Below, piece after piece: positions 1 to 7,807 of a DNA stretch of 64,000 bases. Location: NCBI GenBank assembly GCA_963204745.1, contig CAUJHF010000017.1, positions 1-64,000 on the forward strand. The letters run 5' to 3'. Every line of letters starts with the position of its first letter. The stretch's first letter is position 1. A model generated the notes under the pieces. It made no database searches and was not told the DNA's origin. It saw nothing but the letters and a program-made list of their open reading frames with translations. The stretch comes from Pseudomonadota bacterium (GTDB lineage Bacteria; Pseudomonadota; Gammaproteobacteria; Steroidobacterales; GCA-2729495). The position numbers were made by a program, and so were the translations under genes.

Positions 1-476
1 CGACGGGCCTGACGATCGCCAGTACCGACGATGTCCGCGGCCTCACCGCGAGGAAGTTCGCCCCGCATGGCCTCAACCGTTGTCGCGCGGCCCTTCAGTC
101 CACCATCGTCGATCCAGCGCTGGACCGCGAAGTGCGCTTGCGCTTCCAGTTGGAGGGCCCGCTTCTTGGCATCCTTGCTGTAATCGCCTTTGAGCGCGCG
201 CTCGATTTCAATCGGGTGCGTATCGTGTCCCTCAATGAGATTGCTGTAGTAGCAATTCATCGACCGCACAAGGTCGGCCAGGGAGGTCACTAAACTTTCG
301 GGCAGCGACCGTCGAAAGCCCGCGCTCTTTTGAGCGAGATCCAGCGCGAGATCGGTCAGCTCGGCCCGATGGCGTGAGCCCTCGCCGATCAAAATCGGCT
401 CCATCAGGGAGACGGTTTCGCCCCGATCTTCTGCCGTTTTTATGTCCGCTTCTATGTCCGCTCCAATCTTAGCCAT
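1..476 (-). CDS. Fic-family protein, N-terminal part (runs off left edge)
   Basis: An open frame from an ATG at 476 runs without a stop through the left edge (158 codons visible). The visible part resembles the N-terminal helical region of Fic/DOC proteins, enzymes that usually transfer AMP or another nucleotide moiety to target proteins. Around residues 82-87 it has SNLIEG, which fits the (S/T)xxxE(G/N) inhibitory-helix motif of self-inhibited Fic proteins. A segment like the family's KRALQLEAQAH region follows near residue 110. The catalytic HPFx(D/E)GNGR motif would lie outside the window, so activity cannot be judged. The last 19 or so visible residues do not look like the family and may mark a rearrangement. 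No clear Shine-Dalgarno precedes the ATG. Confidence 0.72.
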   Translation of the reverse strand, partial: MAKIGADIEADIKTAEDRGETVSLMEPILIGEGSRHRAELTDLALDLAQKSAGFRRSLPESLVTSLADLVRSMNCYYSNLIEGHDTHPIEIERALKGDYSKDAKKRALQLEAQAHFAVQRWIDDGGLKGRATTVEAMRGELPRGEAADIVGTGDRQAR

Positions 477-971
477 AGCCCAATATATATCATTGGCTTA
501 AGTGCTATAAATGACCTTAATTAGCAGTTAATAAGTCCGCTTTATGGGCCACCCCTGTAGCCATTTATCCCCCATCATCAACGTTGTTGATGTCCATCCG
601 ACGTCACCCCGTCTTCAGTAGCGCAGGGCTTTAGAGTCTTCCGGCACTCCGGAGGTAAATAACTTGTCCTGTTGATCCCGGACTATCCGGTTCGGCCGTC
701 CGGCACAGGCTATATGGCGCGCCTGTTGCAGCGTTTCGGGCTGAATGCTTTTTACGTTGCCCCATGACCGCATTCGCCGGTATCATGCGCCCGGCGCCGA
801 GACTGCCGTTTAGTGAGGTGATGCCAGCCAAAGCCGCACAAACTACTGGTAATTTTGGTGGTATCTCGAAAAATCTCTCTTAGACAATATCTTTTTAATC
901 AATTGGTTGAGAGAGTTGTTCGATAGAGACTAGCCCACCAATTACTTCCAGTACCGTTAGCCCACCAGACC
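477..971. other. Gene-free, AT-richer intergenic stretch with palindromes
   Basis: I see no convincing gene in these 495 bases. They are clearly AT-richer than the rest of the window, especially 480-540 and 840-950. Visible structure: a short inverted repeat CCAAT/ATTGG at 480-496 just upstream of the Fic start; a perfect 7-bp inverted repeat with a 3-bp centre, CATCAAC-GTT-GTTGATG, at 576-592; and a 10-bp direct repeat TAGCCCACCA at 931-940 and 958-967, immediately before the tRNA. The short minus-strand frame at 631-831 has no support. The stretch could be the edge of an acquired segment next to the tRNA. Confidence 0.5.
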
Positions 972-1047
972 GTCCCCATCGTCTAGAGGCCTAGGACACT
1001 GCCCTTTCACGGCGGCAACAGGGGTTCGAATCCCCTTGGGGACGCCA
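972..1047 (+). tRNA. tRNA-Glu (anticodon TTC), CCA encoded
   Basis: A 76-base cloverleaf. The acceptor arms GTCCCC and GGGGAC pair, the anticodon loop CTTTCAC carries TTC, the T arm has GGTTCGAATCC, and the 3' CCA is encoded at 1045-1047. It stands alone between the Fic-side intergenic stretch and prsK and is followed by a strong hairpin. tRNA genes are common integration sites, but I saw no integrase and no duplicated 3' end in the window. Confidence 0.95.
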
Positions 1048-1063
1048 TTTCTCGCGATCCTGG

Positions 1064-1087
1064 CGCTGGCCGCTACTGCGGCCAGCG
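1064..1087 (+). terminator. Hairpin terminator after tRNA-Glu
   Basis: Perfect 10-bp stem CGCTGGCCGC / GCGGCCAGCG with a TACT loop, starting 16 bases after the tRNA. Only two T follow the stem, so termination may be partial or need help, but position and stem strength suit the end of the tRNA transcript. Confidence 0.6.
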
Positions 1088-1168
1088 TTCCGGGGCAATG
1101 TCTGGTGCTGTGATCCATTCATCGAATGCATGCTAACCATCTGAGCAAACAGGCATTATGATGCCTGC

Positions 1169-3256
1169 GTGACCGCCGCGTTATTCAATACCGCCTTGTG
1201 GGCCAGCCTGGTGGCGCTCTCCTATGCCCTCGTCGGCGCCTACGTGCTGCTCACCGGAGGCGGGGTATTGCTGCGGAACCAGATACTCGGCGTCGTTTTC
1301 GGCGGCGTGGTCTGGGGGCTCTTTTTTGCCCAGTCCGGTTATGCCAGGGGCATTCAGTACTTTGCACTGCTGGCGTACGGAGTGCAGATTCTCCTGCTCT
1401 ATAGCTGGTATCAGTTCCTGCACCGGCTTTTACGTGGACCTTACGAGCGGTCCATGCCCGAACTGGTCAGGTGGCTGGTGCGGTTGTTCTGGATCGTGGT
1501 CATCAGCGCATCAGCCGGGGTCATCTGGCTGACTTCCGTCGGCACGGCTGAGTGGCTGGATACGGTCTGCAACATCATTGCGGCTGCCGTCGCGCTCTTG
1601 TGTCTCGCGCTTGCGGCCCAGTTTGTCAGTGATGCTCCGGTTGAGGGGCGGACGGCTACGCGGGCTCTCGCTCTTGCTGCGGTACTGGTTTCGGGCTCGC
1701 AGGCCGTCGTGGCTATTGTCGCCGCGGCCGGTGCGGGCGCGCCGCGCTGGTTGAGCGGTCTGGCAGCACTGTGCCTCGCGGCGGCGGGTCTGCTGATGCT
1801 GTTCGCGCTCCGCCAGCGACCACAGTGGTCTCTCGATATATTCGTGTCTCCTGAAGCGCGCAGCTATGCACCGCGCTTTCTGGCCACCGGATCCATTCTG
1901 CTGGTCACCCTGTTCCTGCTGCCGGTATTCAGCTCGCTGGAACCGCTGATTGCCCGACAGGCGGCGCTTGCCCTGGTGCTCGGCATGGGTACGCCTCTCG
2001 TGGTGTTGCTGTTCTCCGAGCGCCTGAATGCGCGTCTGAAAGTATTTGTGAGCAAGCATTTCGTACCGTTTCGCTACGACTATCGGGAGGAGTGGTTGCG
2101 GCTGATCGATACCCTGGTTTCAAAGGGTGCTGGTCTGCCGCTTCCGGAGCGCGTGATCAAGGCGCTGGCCGAGATCGTAGGCAGTCCGGCGGGGATACTC
2201 TGGACACGTGTCGACGAGAACCGGCAACTGACTGCCCTTGCCGGCTGGAATGTGCCGAGCCTGCCGGAAGTGCGTATCGCAATCGATGACCCGCTGGTCC
2301 TGTTCATGCTCGAGCGTCAGTGGATCATCGATACGGCAGAGTTGTCGCGCCGGCCGGAGCTGTATTCAGGCCTGAAGAGGCCGTCGTGGCTGGATGCGTT
2401 TCCGGATGGCCTGCTGATCGTTCCGCTGATCAGTAATGCGACGCTTACCGGGTTGATCATGCTGCATCAGCCCGGGTCCAGTTTCAGGCTGAGTTTTGAG
2501 GAGATCGATCTGCTGCGCACTTCAGGCCGGCAGGTTGCCGCCTTTCTGGCGCAGTACGAAGCGGATCAGAAACTTGCCGAAGGACGCCAGTTTGAGGCAT
2601 TCAACCGGCTGACCGCGTTCGTCATGCACGACCTCAAAAACCTGATCGCCCAGCAGTCGCTGATGTTGCGCAACGCTGCAAAGCACAAGGGTAATCCGGC
2701 CTTTATCGATGATGTGATGACGACCATCGACAACTCCGTCCTGCGCATGAACAAGTTGCTCCAGCAGCTGCAGAGTGGTGAAACCACGGGGCCGCGCCAG
2801 CGCGTCCGGGCGGCGGTCGCCGTCGCTGATGCGGTGGAGCGCTGTCGGGGCAGGGAGCCGGTCCCGCAGTTCGATGATACGGAATCCGACCTGCATGTCT
2901 GGATAGACCGTGAGCGATTCACAGCGGTACTCGTGCACCTGATACGTAACGCCCAGGAAGCGACCACCCGTGATGGATCGGTCAGCGTTGCGATTTCTGC
3001 GGCTGATGATGGTGTGGCTATCACAATCGAGGATGACGGTTGCGGCATGGAGCCTGAGTTCATCCGCACCCGTCTGTTCCGTCCCTTCGACACGACCAAG
3101 GGCAGCAAGGGTATGGGCATTGGTGCGTATCAGGCGCGGACGCTGGTCATGGATGCGGGTGGTTCGCTGCGGGTTGATTCGGAGCCCGGTGTGCGTACCC
3201 GGTTTATCATCTGGTTGCCGCTGTACGAAGCCCGTGCTGTGACGTCGGCGGCATGA
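1169..3256 (+). CDS. prsK: Sensor histidine kinase PrsK of the PEP-CTERM/exopolysaccharide system
   Basis: 695 residues. The N-terminal ~300 residues are a run of membrane segments, followed by a GAF-like region (~320-465). The phospho-acceptor box is MHDLKN with the His at about residue 487. The HATPase_c domain has an N box (HLIRNAQEA), DDGCGM and GSKGMGIGAY. This membrane/GAF/kinase layout and length match PrsK, the kinase paired with PrsR near PEP-CTERM/exosortase loci. The start is GTG; an in-frame ATG upstream is ruled out by a stop. A 7-bp hairpin (1150-1167) abuts the start and no good Shine-Dalgarno is visible. prsR follows after about 100 bases. No exosortase gene lies in the window. 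Confidence 0.85.
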   Translation: MTAALFNTALWASLVALSYALVGAYVLLTGGGVLLRNQILGVVFGGVVWGLFFAQSGYARGIQYFALLAYGVQILLLYSWYQFLHRLLRGPYERSMPELVRWLVRLFWIVVISASAGVIWLTSVGTAEWLDTVCNIIAAAVALLCLALAAQFVSDAPVEGRTATRALALAAVLVSGSQAVVAIVAAAGAGAPRWLSGLAALCLAAAGLLMLFALRQRPQWSLDIFVSPEARSYAPRFLATGSILLVTLFLLPVFSSLEPLIARQAALALVLGMGTPLVVLLFSERLNARLKVFVSKHFVPFRYDYREEWLRLIDTLVSKGAGLPLPERVIKALAEIVGSPAGILWTRVDENRQLTALAGWNVPSLPEVRIAIDDPLVLFMLERQWIIDTAELSRRPELYSGLKRPSWLDAFPDGLLIVPLISNATLTGLIMLHQPGSSFRLSFEEIDLLRTSGRQVAAFLAQYEADQKLAEGRQFEAFNRLTAFVMHDLKNLIAQQSLMLRNAAKHKGNPAFIDDVMTTIDNSVLRMNKLLQQLQSGETTGPRQRVRAAVAVADAVERCRGREPVPQFDDTESDLHVWIDRERFTAVLVHLIRNAQEATTRDGSVSVAISAADDGVAITIEDDGCGMEPEFIRTRLFRPFDTTKGSKGMGIGAYQARTLVMDAGGSLRVDSEPGVRTRFIIWLPLYEARAVTSAA

Positions 3257-3355
3257 TGTGCCGGACCCGTACGCTATGATGGCCCGGGCTTGTGTTGCGT
3301 TTGCCCCTGTCCGGCCGGGTATGCCGCAGGGCTTCAGTTTTCAGCGGAGAGATCT

Positions 3356-4726
3356 TTGACAGACCAGCGCAGGAAGCTTCTTGTGGTCGAGGACGACCCG
3401 GGCTTGCAGAGCCAGCTCAAGTGGTGCTTCACGGACTACGAAGTTATCGTTGCCGAGGACCGGGCGGGGGCGCTGGCGCAGCTGCGTCGTCATGAGCCGC
3501 CTGTAGTGCTGCAGGATCTGGGCCTGCCGCCGGATGCGGAAGGAGTCAGCGAAGGAATCGCCACACTTGAGGAAATTCTGGCGCTCGTGCCTGCTACCAA
3601 GGTGATTGTTGTCACCGGTCACGGCGACCAGCAGAACGCCATTCGTTCGGTGGCCATCGGGGCCTATGATTTTTACCAGAAGCCAGTCGATACCGATACG
3701 CTGCAGCTGATTGTCGATCGCGCGTACCACATCCACGAGCTGGAGCGACAGAACCAGAAGCTGCTGCAGAAGCAGGGCATGTCACCCCTGGATGGCGTAG
3801 TGGCTGCCAGCGAGTCGATGCTGCAGGTCTGCCGCATCGTCGAGAAAGTCGCACCCACGAATGCCACGACACTGCTGCTCGGCGAGAGCGGTACCGGCAA
3901 GGAGGTTCTGGCCCGGGCCCTGCATTCACTTAGTCCGCGGGTCGGCAAGGGTTTTGTTGCCATCAACTGCGCAGCTATCCCGGAAAACCTGCTCGAGAGC
4001 GAGCTGTTCGGTTATGAGCGGGGCGCATTTACCGGCGCTGTGCGGCAGACGCCCGGCAAGATCGAGCATGCGGATGGCGGTACGCTGTTTCTTGACGAGA
4101 TCGGCGACATGCCTTTGCCACTGCAGGCCAAGTTGCTGCGGTTCTTGCAGGAGCGGGTTGTAGAGCGTGTCGGTGGACGGGAGGAGATTCCCGTCGACGT
4201 GCGCGTCGTCTGCGCCACTAACCAGAACCTTGAGGTTGCGATTCGCGAGAACCGCTTTCGTGAAGACCTCTATTACCGGATCAGCGAGATCACCATCCGG
4301 ATTCCGCCATTGCGCGAACGGGACGGCGGTTGCCGTTTGCTGCTGGCGCGGACGCTGCTGGAACGATTCGCGCTGCAGTACCATCGCCAGTTCCGCGGCT
4401 TCAGTCCGGACGGACAGAACGCTGTGGAGAACTACCCGTGGCCCGGCAATGTCCGGGAGATGGAGAACAAGATCAAGGGTGCGGTGATCATGGCCGAAGG
4501 GCGCTATATCACTGCGGCTGACCTCGGTCTTGCAGCTGACGGTGAGCAGATGCCCAGCCTGAACCTGCGCGAGGTACGCAAGGAGGCGGAGAGTCGCGCG
4601 ATCAACAGTGCGCTGGCCTATGCCGCCGGCAATATATCCAAGGCGGCGCAGTTACTCGGTATCACGCGCCCAACGCTCTACGATCTGCTGGACAAGTACG
4701 CGATTCAGCACGACAAGGACCACTGA
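3356..4726 (+). CDS. prsR: Sigma-54-dependent response regulator PrsR
   Basis: Domains in order: a receiver (residues ~6-120) with acidic pair EDD and probable phospho-acceptor Asp54 in DLGLPP; a sigma-54 AAA+ domain (~140-375) with Walker A GESGTGKE, the sigma-54-contacting GAFTGA loop and Walker B TLFLDEIG; and a C-terminal Fis-type helix-turn-helix (LGITRPTLYDLL). The DLGLPPDxxGxxEG stretch is typical of PrsR. I prefer the TTG at 3356: GGAGAG lies just upstream and the receiver fold begins a few residues in, whereas the frame's upstream ATG/GTG extension is Cys-rich and unlike the family. It is the cognate partner of the preceding kinase and should activate sigma-54 promoters, probably for exopolysaccharide or PEP-CTERM genes elsewhere. 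Confidence 0.87.
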   Translation: MTDQRRKLLVVEDDPGLQSQLKWCFTDYEVIVAEDRAGALAQLRRHEPPVVLQDLGLPPDAEGVSEGIATLEEILALVPATKVIVVTGHGDQQNAIRSVAIGAYDFYQKPVDTDTLQLIVDRAYHIHELERQNQKLLQKQGMSPLDGVVAASESMLQVCRIVEKVAPTNATTLLLGESGTGKEVLARALHSLSPRVGKGFVAINCAAIPENLLESELFGYERGAFTGAVRQTPGKIEHADGGTLFLDEIGDMPLPLQAKLLRFLQERVVERVGGREEIPVDVRVVCATNQNLEVAIRENRFREDLYYRISEITIRIPPLRERDGGCRLLLARTLLERFALQYHRQFRGFSPDGQNAVENYPWPGNVREMENKIKGAVIMAEGRYITAADLGLAADGEQMPSLNLREVRKEAESRAINSALAYAAGNISKAAQLLGITRPTLYDLLDKYAIQHDKDH

Positions 4727-4741
4727 GTCGCCCCCGGGGGG

Positions 4742-5752
4742 TTACTCTGCAGGTTGTTTGAGCAGGCGTTGTTCCCAGCGCAGCGCGGTACTGACGATGA
4801 GGTCCAGATCGTCGAAGCGCGGGCTCCATCCCAGTACGGAGCGAATCCGGTCGGCGGCAGCGACAAGCGTCGGCGGGTCGCCGGCGCGGCGGGGTTCTTC
4901 TTTCTTCACAAGCGTGAGGTCGCTCACGCGTTCGACCGCGGCAAGAACTTCACGCACGCTGTAACCGTGTCCGTAGCCGCAGTTCAGTACGGCTGACTTG
5001 CCGCCATCGTGCAGATAACGGAGTGCGTCGAGGTGGGCGGTGGCAAGATCCTCGACATGGATATAGTCGCGTATCCCTGTGCCGTCCGGGGTGGGGTAGT
5101 CAGTGCCGTAGATGGAAACATGGGGCCGCTTGCCTACCGCAGCCTCGCACGCCACCTTGGTCAGCAGGGTCGCCTTGCGTGTGGACTGGCCGATCCTGCC
5201 ACCTGGGTCGGCACCTGCGACATTGAAATATCGCAGGGAAACGTAGCGCATTGCATGGGCGAGATCGGCATCCCTGAGCATCCACTCGCTCATGAGTTTC
5301 GAGCTGCCATAGGGGTTGATCGGTGCAGTCGGCGTATCTTCCGAGGCAATGCCATTTTCAGGAATGCCGTAGACCGCGGCCGTTGATGAAAAGATGAAGT
5401 GCTTTACGCCGGCGCGAACGGCACACTCAAGCAGGTTGCGGGTGGCACAGGTATTGTTGCCGTAGTACTTCAGCGGATCGCTGACCGACTCGGGAACGAT
5501 GGTGTGTGCCGCGAAATGCAAGATGGTGGAAATTCCGTGTCCGGCAAGCAGTCCGGTCACCAGATCGCGGTCGCCAGTGTTGCCGGTTACCAGCATTCCC
5601 TCTGGTACCGCCGAGCGGAATCCGGTGGACAGGTCGTCCAGCACAACGACCTTTTTGCCGGCCTCGCACAGCTGTCTGACCACATGACTGCCGATGTATC
5701 CGGCGCCGCCGCTGACGAGGACGGTTTCCCTGGTGCTGGTGGAACTGCTCAT
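4742..5752 (-). CDS. galE: UDP-glucose 4-epimerase
   Basis: Short-chain dehydrogenase-type epimerase interconverting UDP-glucose and UDP-galactose (or the GlcNAc forms) with bound NAD. Visible: GGAGYIGS dinucleotide-binding motif at the N-terminus, SSTAAVYG with the catalytic Ser/Thr, and the YGSSK catalytic Tyr-Lys pair. Length (336 residues) is normal. The frame extends to 5776, but I prefer the ATG at 5752 because it has a GGGA upstream and lies about 30 bases past a TATAAT box. It converges on prsR with a 15-base gap. A role in sugar-nucleotide supply for exopolysaccharide or LPS is inferred from the neighbour. Confidence 0.9.
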   Translation of the reverse strand: MSSSTSTRETVLVSGGAGYIGSHVVRQLCEAGKKVVVLDDLSTGFRSAVPEGMLVTGNTGDRDLVTGLLAGHGISTILHFAAHTIVPESVSDPLKYYGNNTCATRNLLECAVRAGVKHFIFSSTAAVYGIPENGIASEDTPTAPINPYGSSKLMSEWMLRDADLAHAMRYVSLRYFNVAGADPGGRIGQSTRKATLLTKVACEAAVGKRPHVSIYGTDYPTPDGTGIRDYIHVEDLATAHLDALRYLHDGGKSAVLNCGYGHGYSVREVLAAVERVSDLTLVKKEEPRRAGDPPTLVAAADRIRSVLGWSPRFDDLDLIVSTALRWEQRLLKQPAE

Positions 5753-5785
5753 GACAGAATCCCGTGATGAATGCATTAACGGCCA

Positions 5786-5791
5786 ATTATA
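5786..5791 (-). promoter_or_regulatory. Candidate -10 box for galE
   Basis: Perfect TATAAT on the minus strand in the short divergent galE-dusA gap. A start about 7 bases downstream would give a leader of about 25 bases to the ATG at 5752. I see no good -35 hexamer, so support is limited. Confidence 0.4.
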
Positions 5792-5835
5792 TAGCCCGGT
5801 CCGGAATTCGGCCGTGACGCCTGTCGCCTGACCTC

Positions 5836-6876
5836 ATGATGCAGCTGAAGCCTGAAATCGCAGCCGTATCCGGGCAGATGCGGGGTGTCGATCCCTGGCG
5901 GATTTCGGTTGCGCCAATGATGGACTGTACCGACCGGCACTGCCGGTATTTCCTGCGCCTGTTGTGTCCCCATGTCCGTCTTTACAGCGAGATGGTGACG
6001 GCAGCGGCGATCATGCATGGCGACGCCGACAGGCTGCTCCGCTTCGATCCGGCTGAGCATCCGCTCGCCCTGCAACTGGGAGGCAGTGATCCCCGATTGC
6101 TCGCCGCGGCTGTCCGCAAGGCTGAGCCCTATGGCTACGATGAGATCAACCTCAATGTGGGCTGCCCGAGTTCGCGGGTAGCCGAGGGTTCCTTCGGCGC
6201 CTGCCTGATGGGTTCGCCGGGCCTCGTAGCCCGTTGTGTGGAGGCCATGCAGGCCGAGTCCCGCCTGCCCGTTACGGTAAAGACGCGGATCGGTATCGAT
6301 GCTCGCGACGACTACGGTTTTCTGCATGACTTTATTTCGCAGGTTTCAGCAGCCGGATGCCGGACCTTTGTCGTGCATGCCCGTAAAGCGCTGCTCAGCG
6401 GACTGTCTCCGAAAGAGAACCGGGAGATTCCCCCGTTGCTGTATGCGACGGTGTACCGCCTCAAGGCGGATTTTCCCGATTTGCGCGTCATCCTGAATGG
6501 TGGCGTCGATACGCTCGCTGCGATCAGGGCACATCTGGCCGCCGGCGTGGACGGTGTGATGATCGGCCGCAAGGCCTACGCAGATCCCTATTGGCTCACG
6601 GAAGTCGAGAAGGGAGTTCTTGACCGGACTGGCATATGGCAACCGCCGTCACGGGGGGAAGTCGTCGCCGCCATGGCGCGCTACGCCCGACAGGAGGTAC
6701 GTGAGCACGTTCGCCTGCACCACATCACTCGTCACATGCTGGGCCTGTATCATGGCCAGCCGGGTGCGCGGGCCTGGCGTCGCTTTCTCAGTACCCGGGG
6801 CTGTGCGGTTGATGCGGGGCCGGGGCTGTTGCTGGATTCCCTGCAGATGGTAGCCCGCGATGATGCGGATTTTTGA
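5836..6876 (+). CDS. dusA: tRNA-dihydrouridine(20/20a) synthase DusA
   Basis: FMN enzyme reducing uridine 20/20a in the D loop of tRNA. Visible: VAPMMDCTDRHCRYF at the start of the TIM barrel, LQLGGSDP, and NLNVGCPS with the catalytic Cys at about residue 110. HARKA...LSPKENREIPPL is specific to the DusA subfamily rather than DusB or DusC. ILNGG and GVMIGRKAY close the barrel. Length 346 is slightly long; ATGs at 5839 or 5878 are possible alternative starts and none has a strong Shine-Dalgarno. It is divergent from galE and is followed by the methyltransferase 20 bases later. Confidence 0.92.
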   Translation: MMQLKPEIAAVSGQMRGVDPWRISVAPMMDCTDRHCRYFLRLLCPHVRLYSEMVTAAAIMHGDADRLLRFDPAEHPLALQLGGSDPRLLAAAVRKAEPYGYDEINLNVGCPSSRVAEGSFGACLMGSPGLVARCVEAMQAESRLPVTVKTRIGIDARDDYGFLHDFISQVSAAGCRTFVVHARKALLSGLSPKENREIPPLLYATVYRLKADFPDLRVILNGGVDTLAAIRAHLAAGVDGVMIGRKAYADPYWLTEVEKGVLDRTGIWQPPSRGEVVAAMARYARQEVREHVRLHHITRHMLGLYHGQPGARAWRRFLSTRGCAVDAGPGLLLDSLQMVARDDADF

Positions 6877-6896
6877 CATACAGGAGTTGATCACGG

Positions 6897-7715
6897 ATGG
6901 CGGAGCGGAGAAATACGGGCAAGCAGAGCATTGCCCAGAAGGCAGACCTGCATGAGTATTACGAGAAGGCCGTGCAGTGTGCCGAGTCGGAATGCGAGTT
7001 TGTCGTGGATACTTTCCGGCAGATCCGTGGCCGGTCGCCACACAAGCTGCGTGAGGATTTTTGCGGTACGGCCAGCGTGGCCTGCCAGTGGGTGAGTCTG
7101 GGCCGTTCCATGCAGGCCACGGGTGTCGATCTCGATGCGGCTGTTCTGGACTGGGGGCGGAGGCGAAACGTCGACCGGCTCAAGCCCTCGGAGCAGGCAC
7201 GGGTTGAGCTGCTTCAGGCAGACGTCACCAAAGTCCGTGCCACAGGCTTTGATGCGGTTGCTGCCTTCAACTTCAGTTACTGGATATTCAAGACACGTGC
7301 ACAGATGCTGCGGTATTTTCGTCTTGTCCGGCGTTCGCTGGTCAAGGACGGCATTTTCTTTCTGGATGCCTACGGTGGATACGATGCCTATCGCGAGCTT
7401 CGTGAAACGACTGCGCATCGCGGTTTCACCTATGTATGGCATCAGGAAAAATACTTTCCGGTCACATCTGAAGTGCTGTGTCATATCGGGTTCCGTTTCC
7501 CGGATGGTTCGCGGATAGACAAGGCGTTCACCTATGACTGGCGTCTGTGGTCCTTGCCGGAGTTGACGGAGCTGTTGGGTGAGGCGGGTTTTTCGAAGAC
7601 CACCGTCTGGTGGGAAGGTACTGCCAGGGATGGTCGCGGTAACGGGGAGTTCACGCCTGAAGCGAAAGGTGAGGCAGACGCCGGCTGGGTGGCTTATCTC
7701 GTGGCGGAGTATTGA
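6897..7715 (+). CDS. Class I SAM-dependent methyltransferase, substrate unknown
   Basis: 272 residues with a Rossmann-type methyltransferase core. LREDFCGTA (~residues 51-59) is motif I with the first acidic/glycine region, GVDLD (~78-82) is the acidic end of strand 2, and VAAFNFSYWIF (~122) is the region around motif IV. A C-terminal part rich in aromatic residues follows. AGGAG precedes the ATG with good spacing. It probably shares a transcript with dusA. I recognise the family type but not the substrate. Confidence 0.75.
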   Translation: MAERRNTGKQSIAQKADLHEYYEKAVQCAESECEFVVDTFRQIRGRSPHKLREDFCGTASVACQWVSLGRSMQATGVDLDAAVLDWGRRRNVDRLKPSEQARVELLQADVTKVRATGFDAVAAFNFSYWIFKTRAQMLRYFRLVRRSLVKDGIFFLDAYGGYDAYRELRETTAHRGFTYVWHQEKYFPVTSEVLCHIGFRFPDGSRIDKAFTYDWRLWSLPELTELLGEAGFSKTTVWWEGTARDGRGNGEFTPEAKGEADAGWVAYLVAEY

Positions 7716-7807
7716 TGCAATGCCCCCGGTCCGGGCACTGGCCCGGCCGGGCATGTCATGGCATATACTGCCCACAGACGTTTGACATATTGCGTTCCGG
7801 GTGACGT

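Noticed and set aside
631..831. 66-codon minus-strand open frame in the Fic-tRNA gap
   Set aside because: No recognisable domain and no ribosome-binding site; length is expected by chance.
4728..4742. CCCCCGGGGG between prsR and galE as a terminator
   Set aside because: A loopless palindrome with no T-run; cannot form a normal terminator hairpin.
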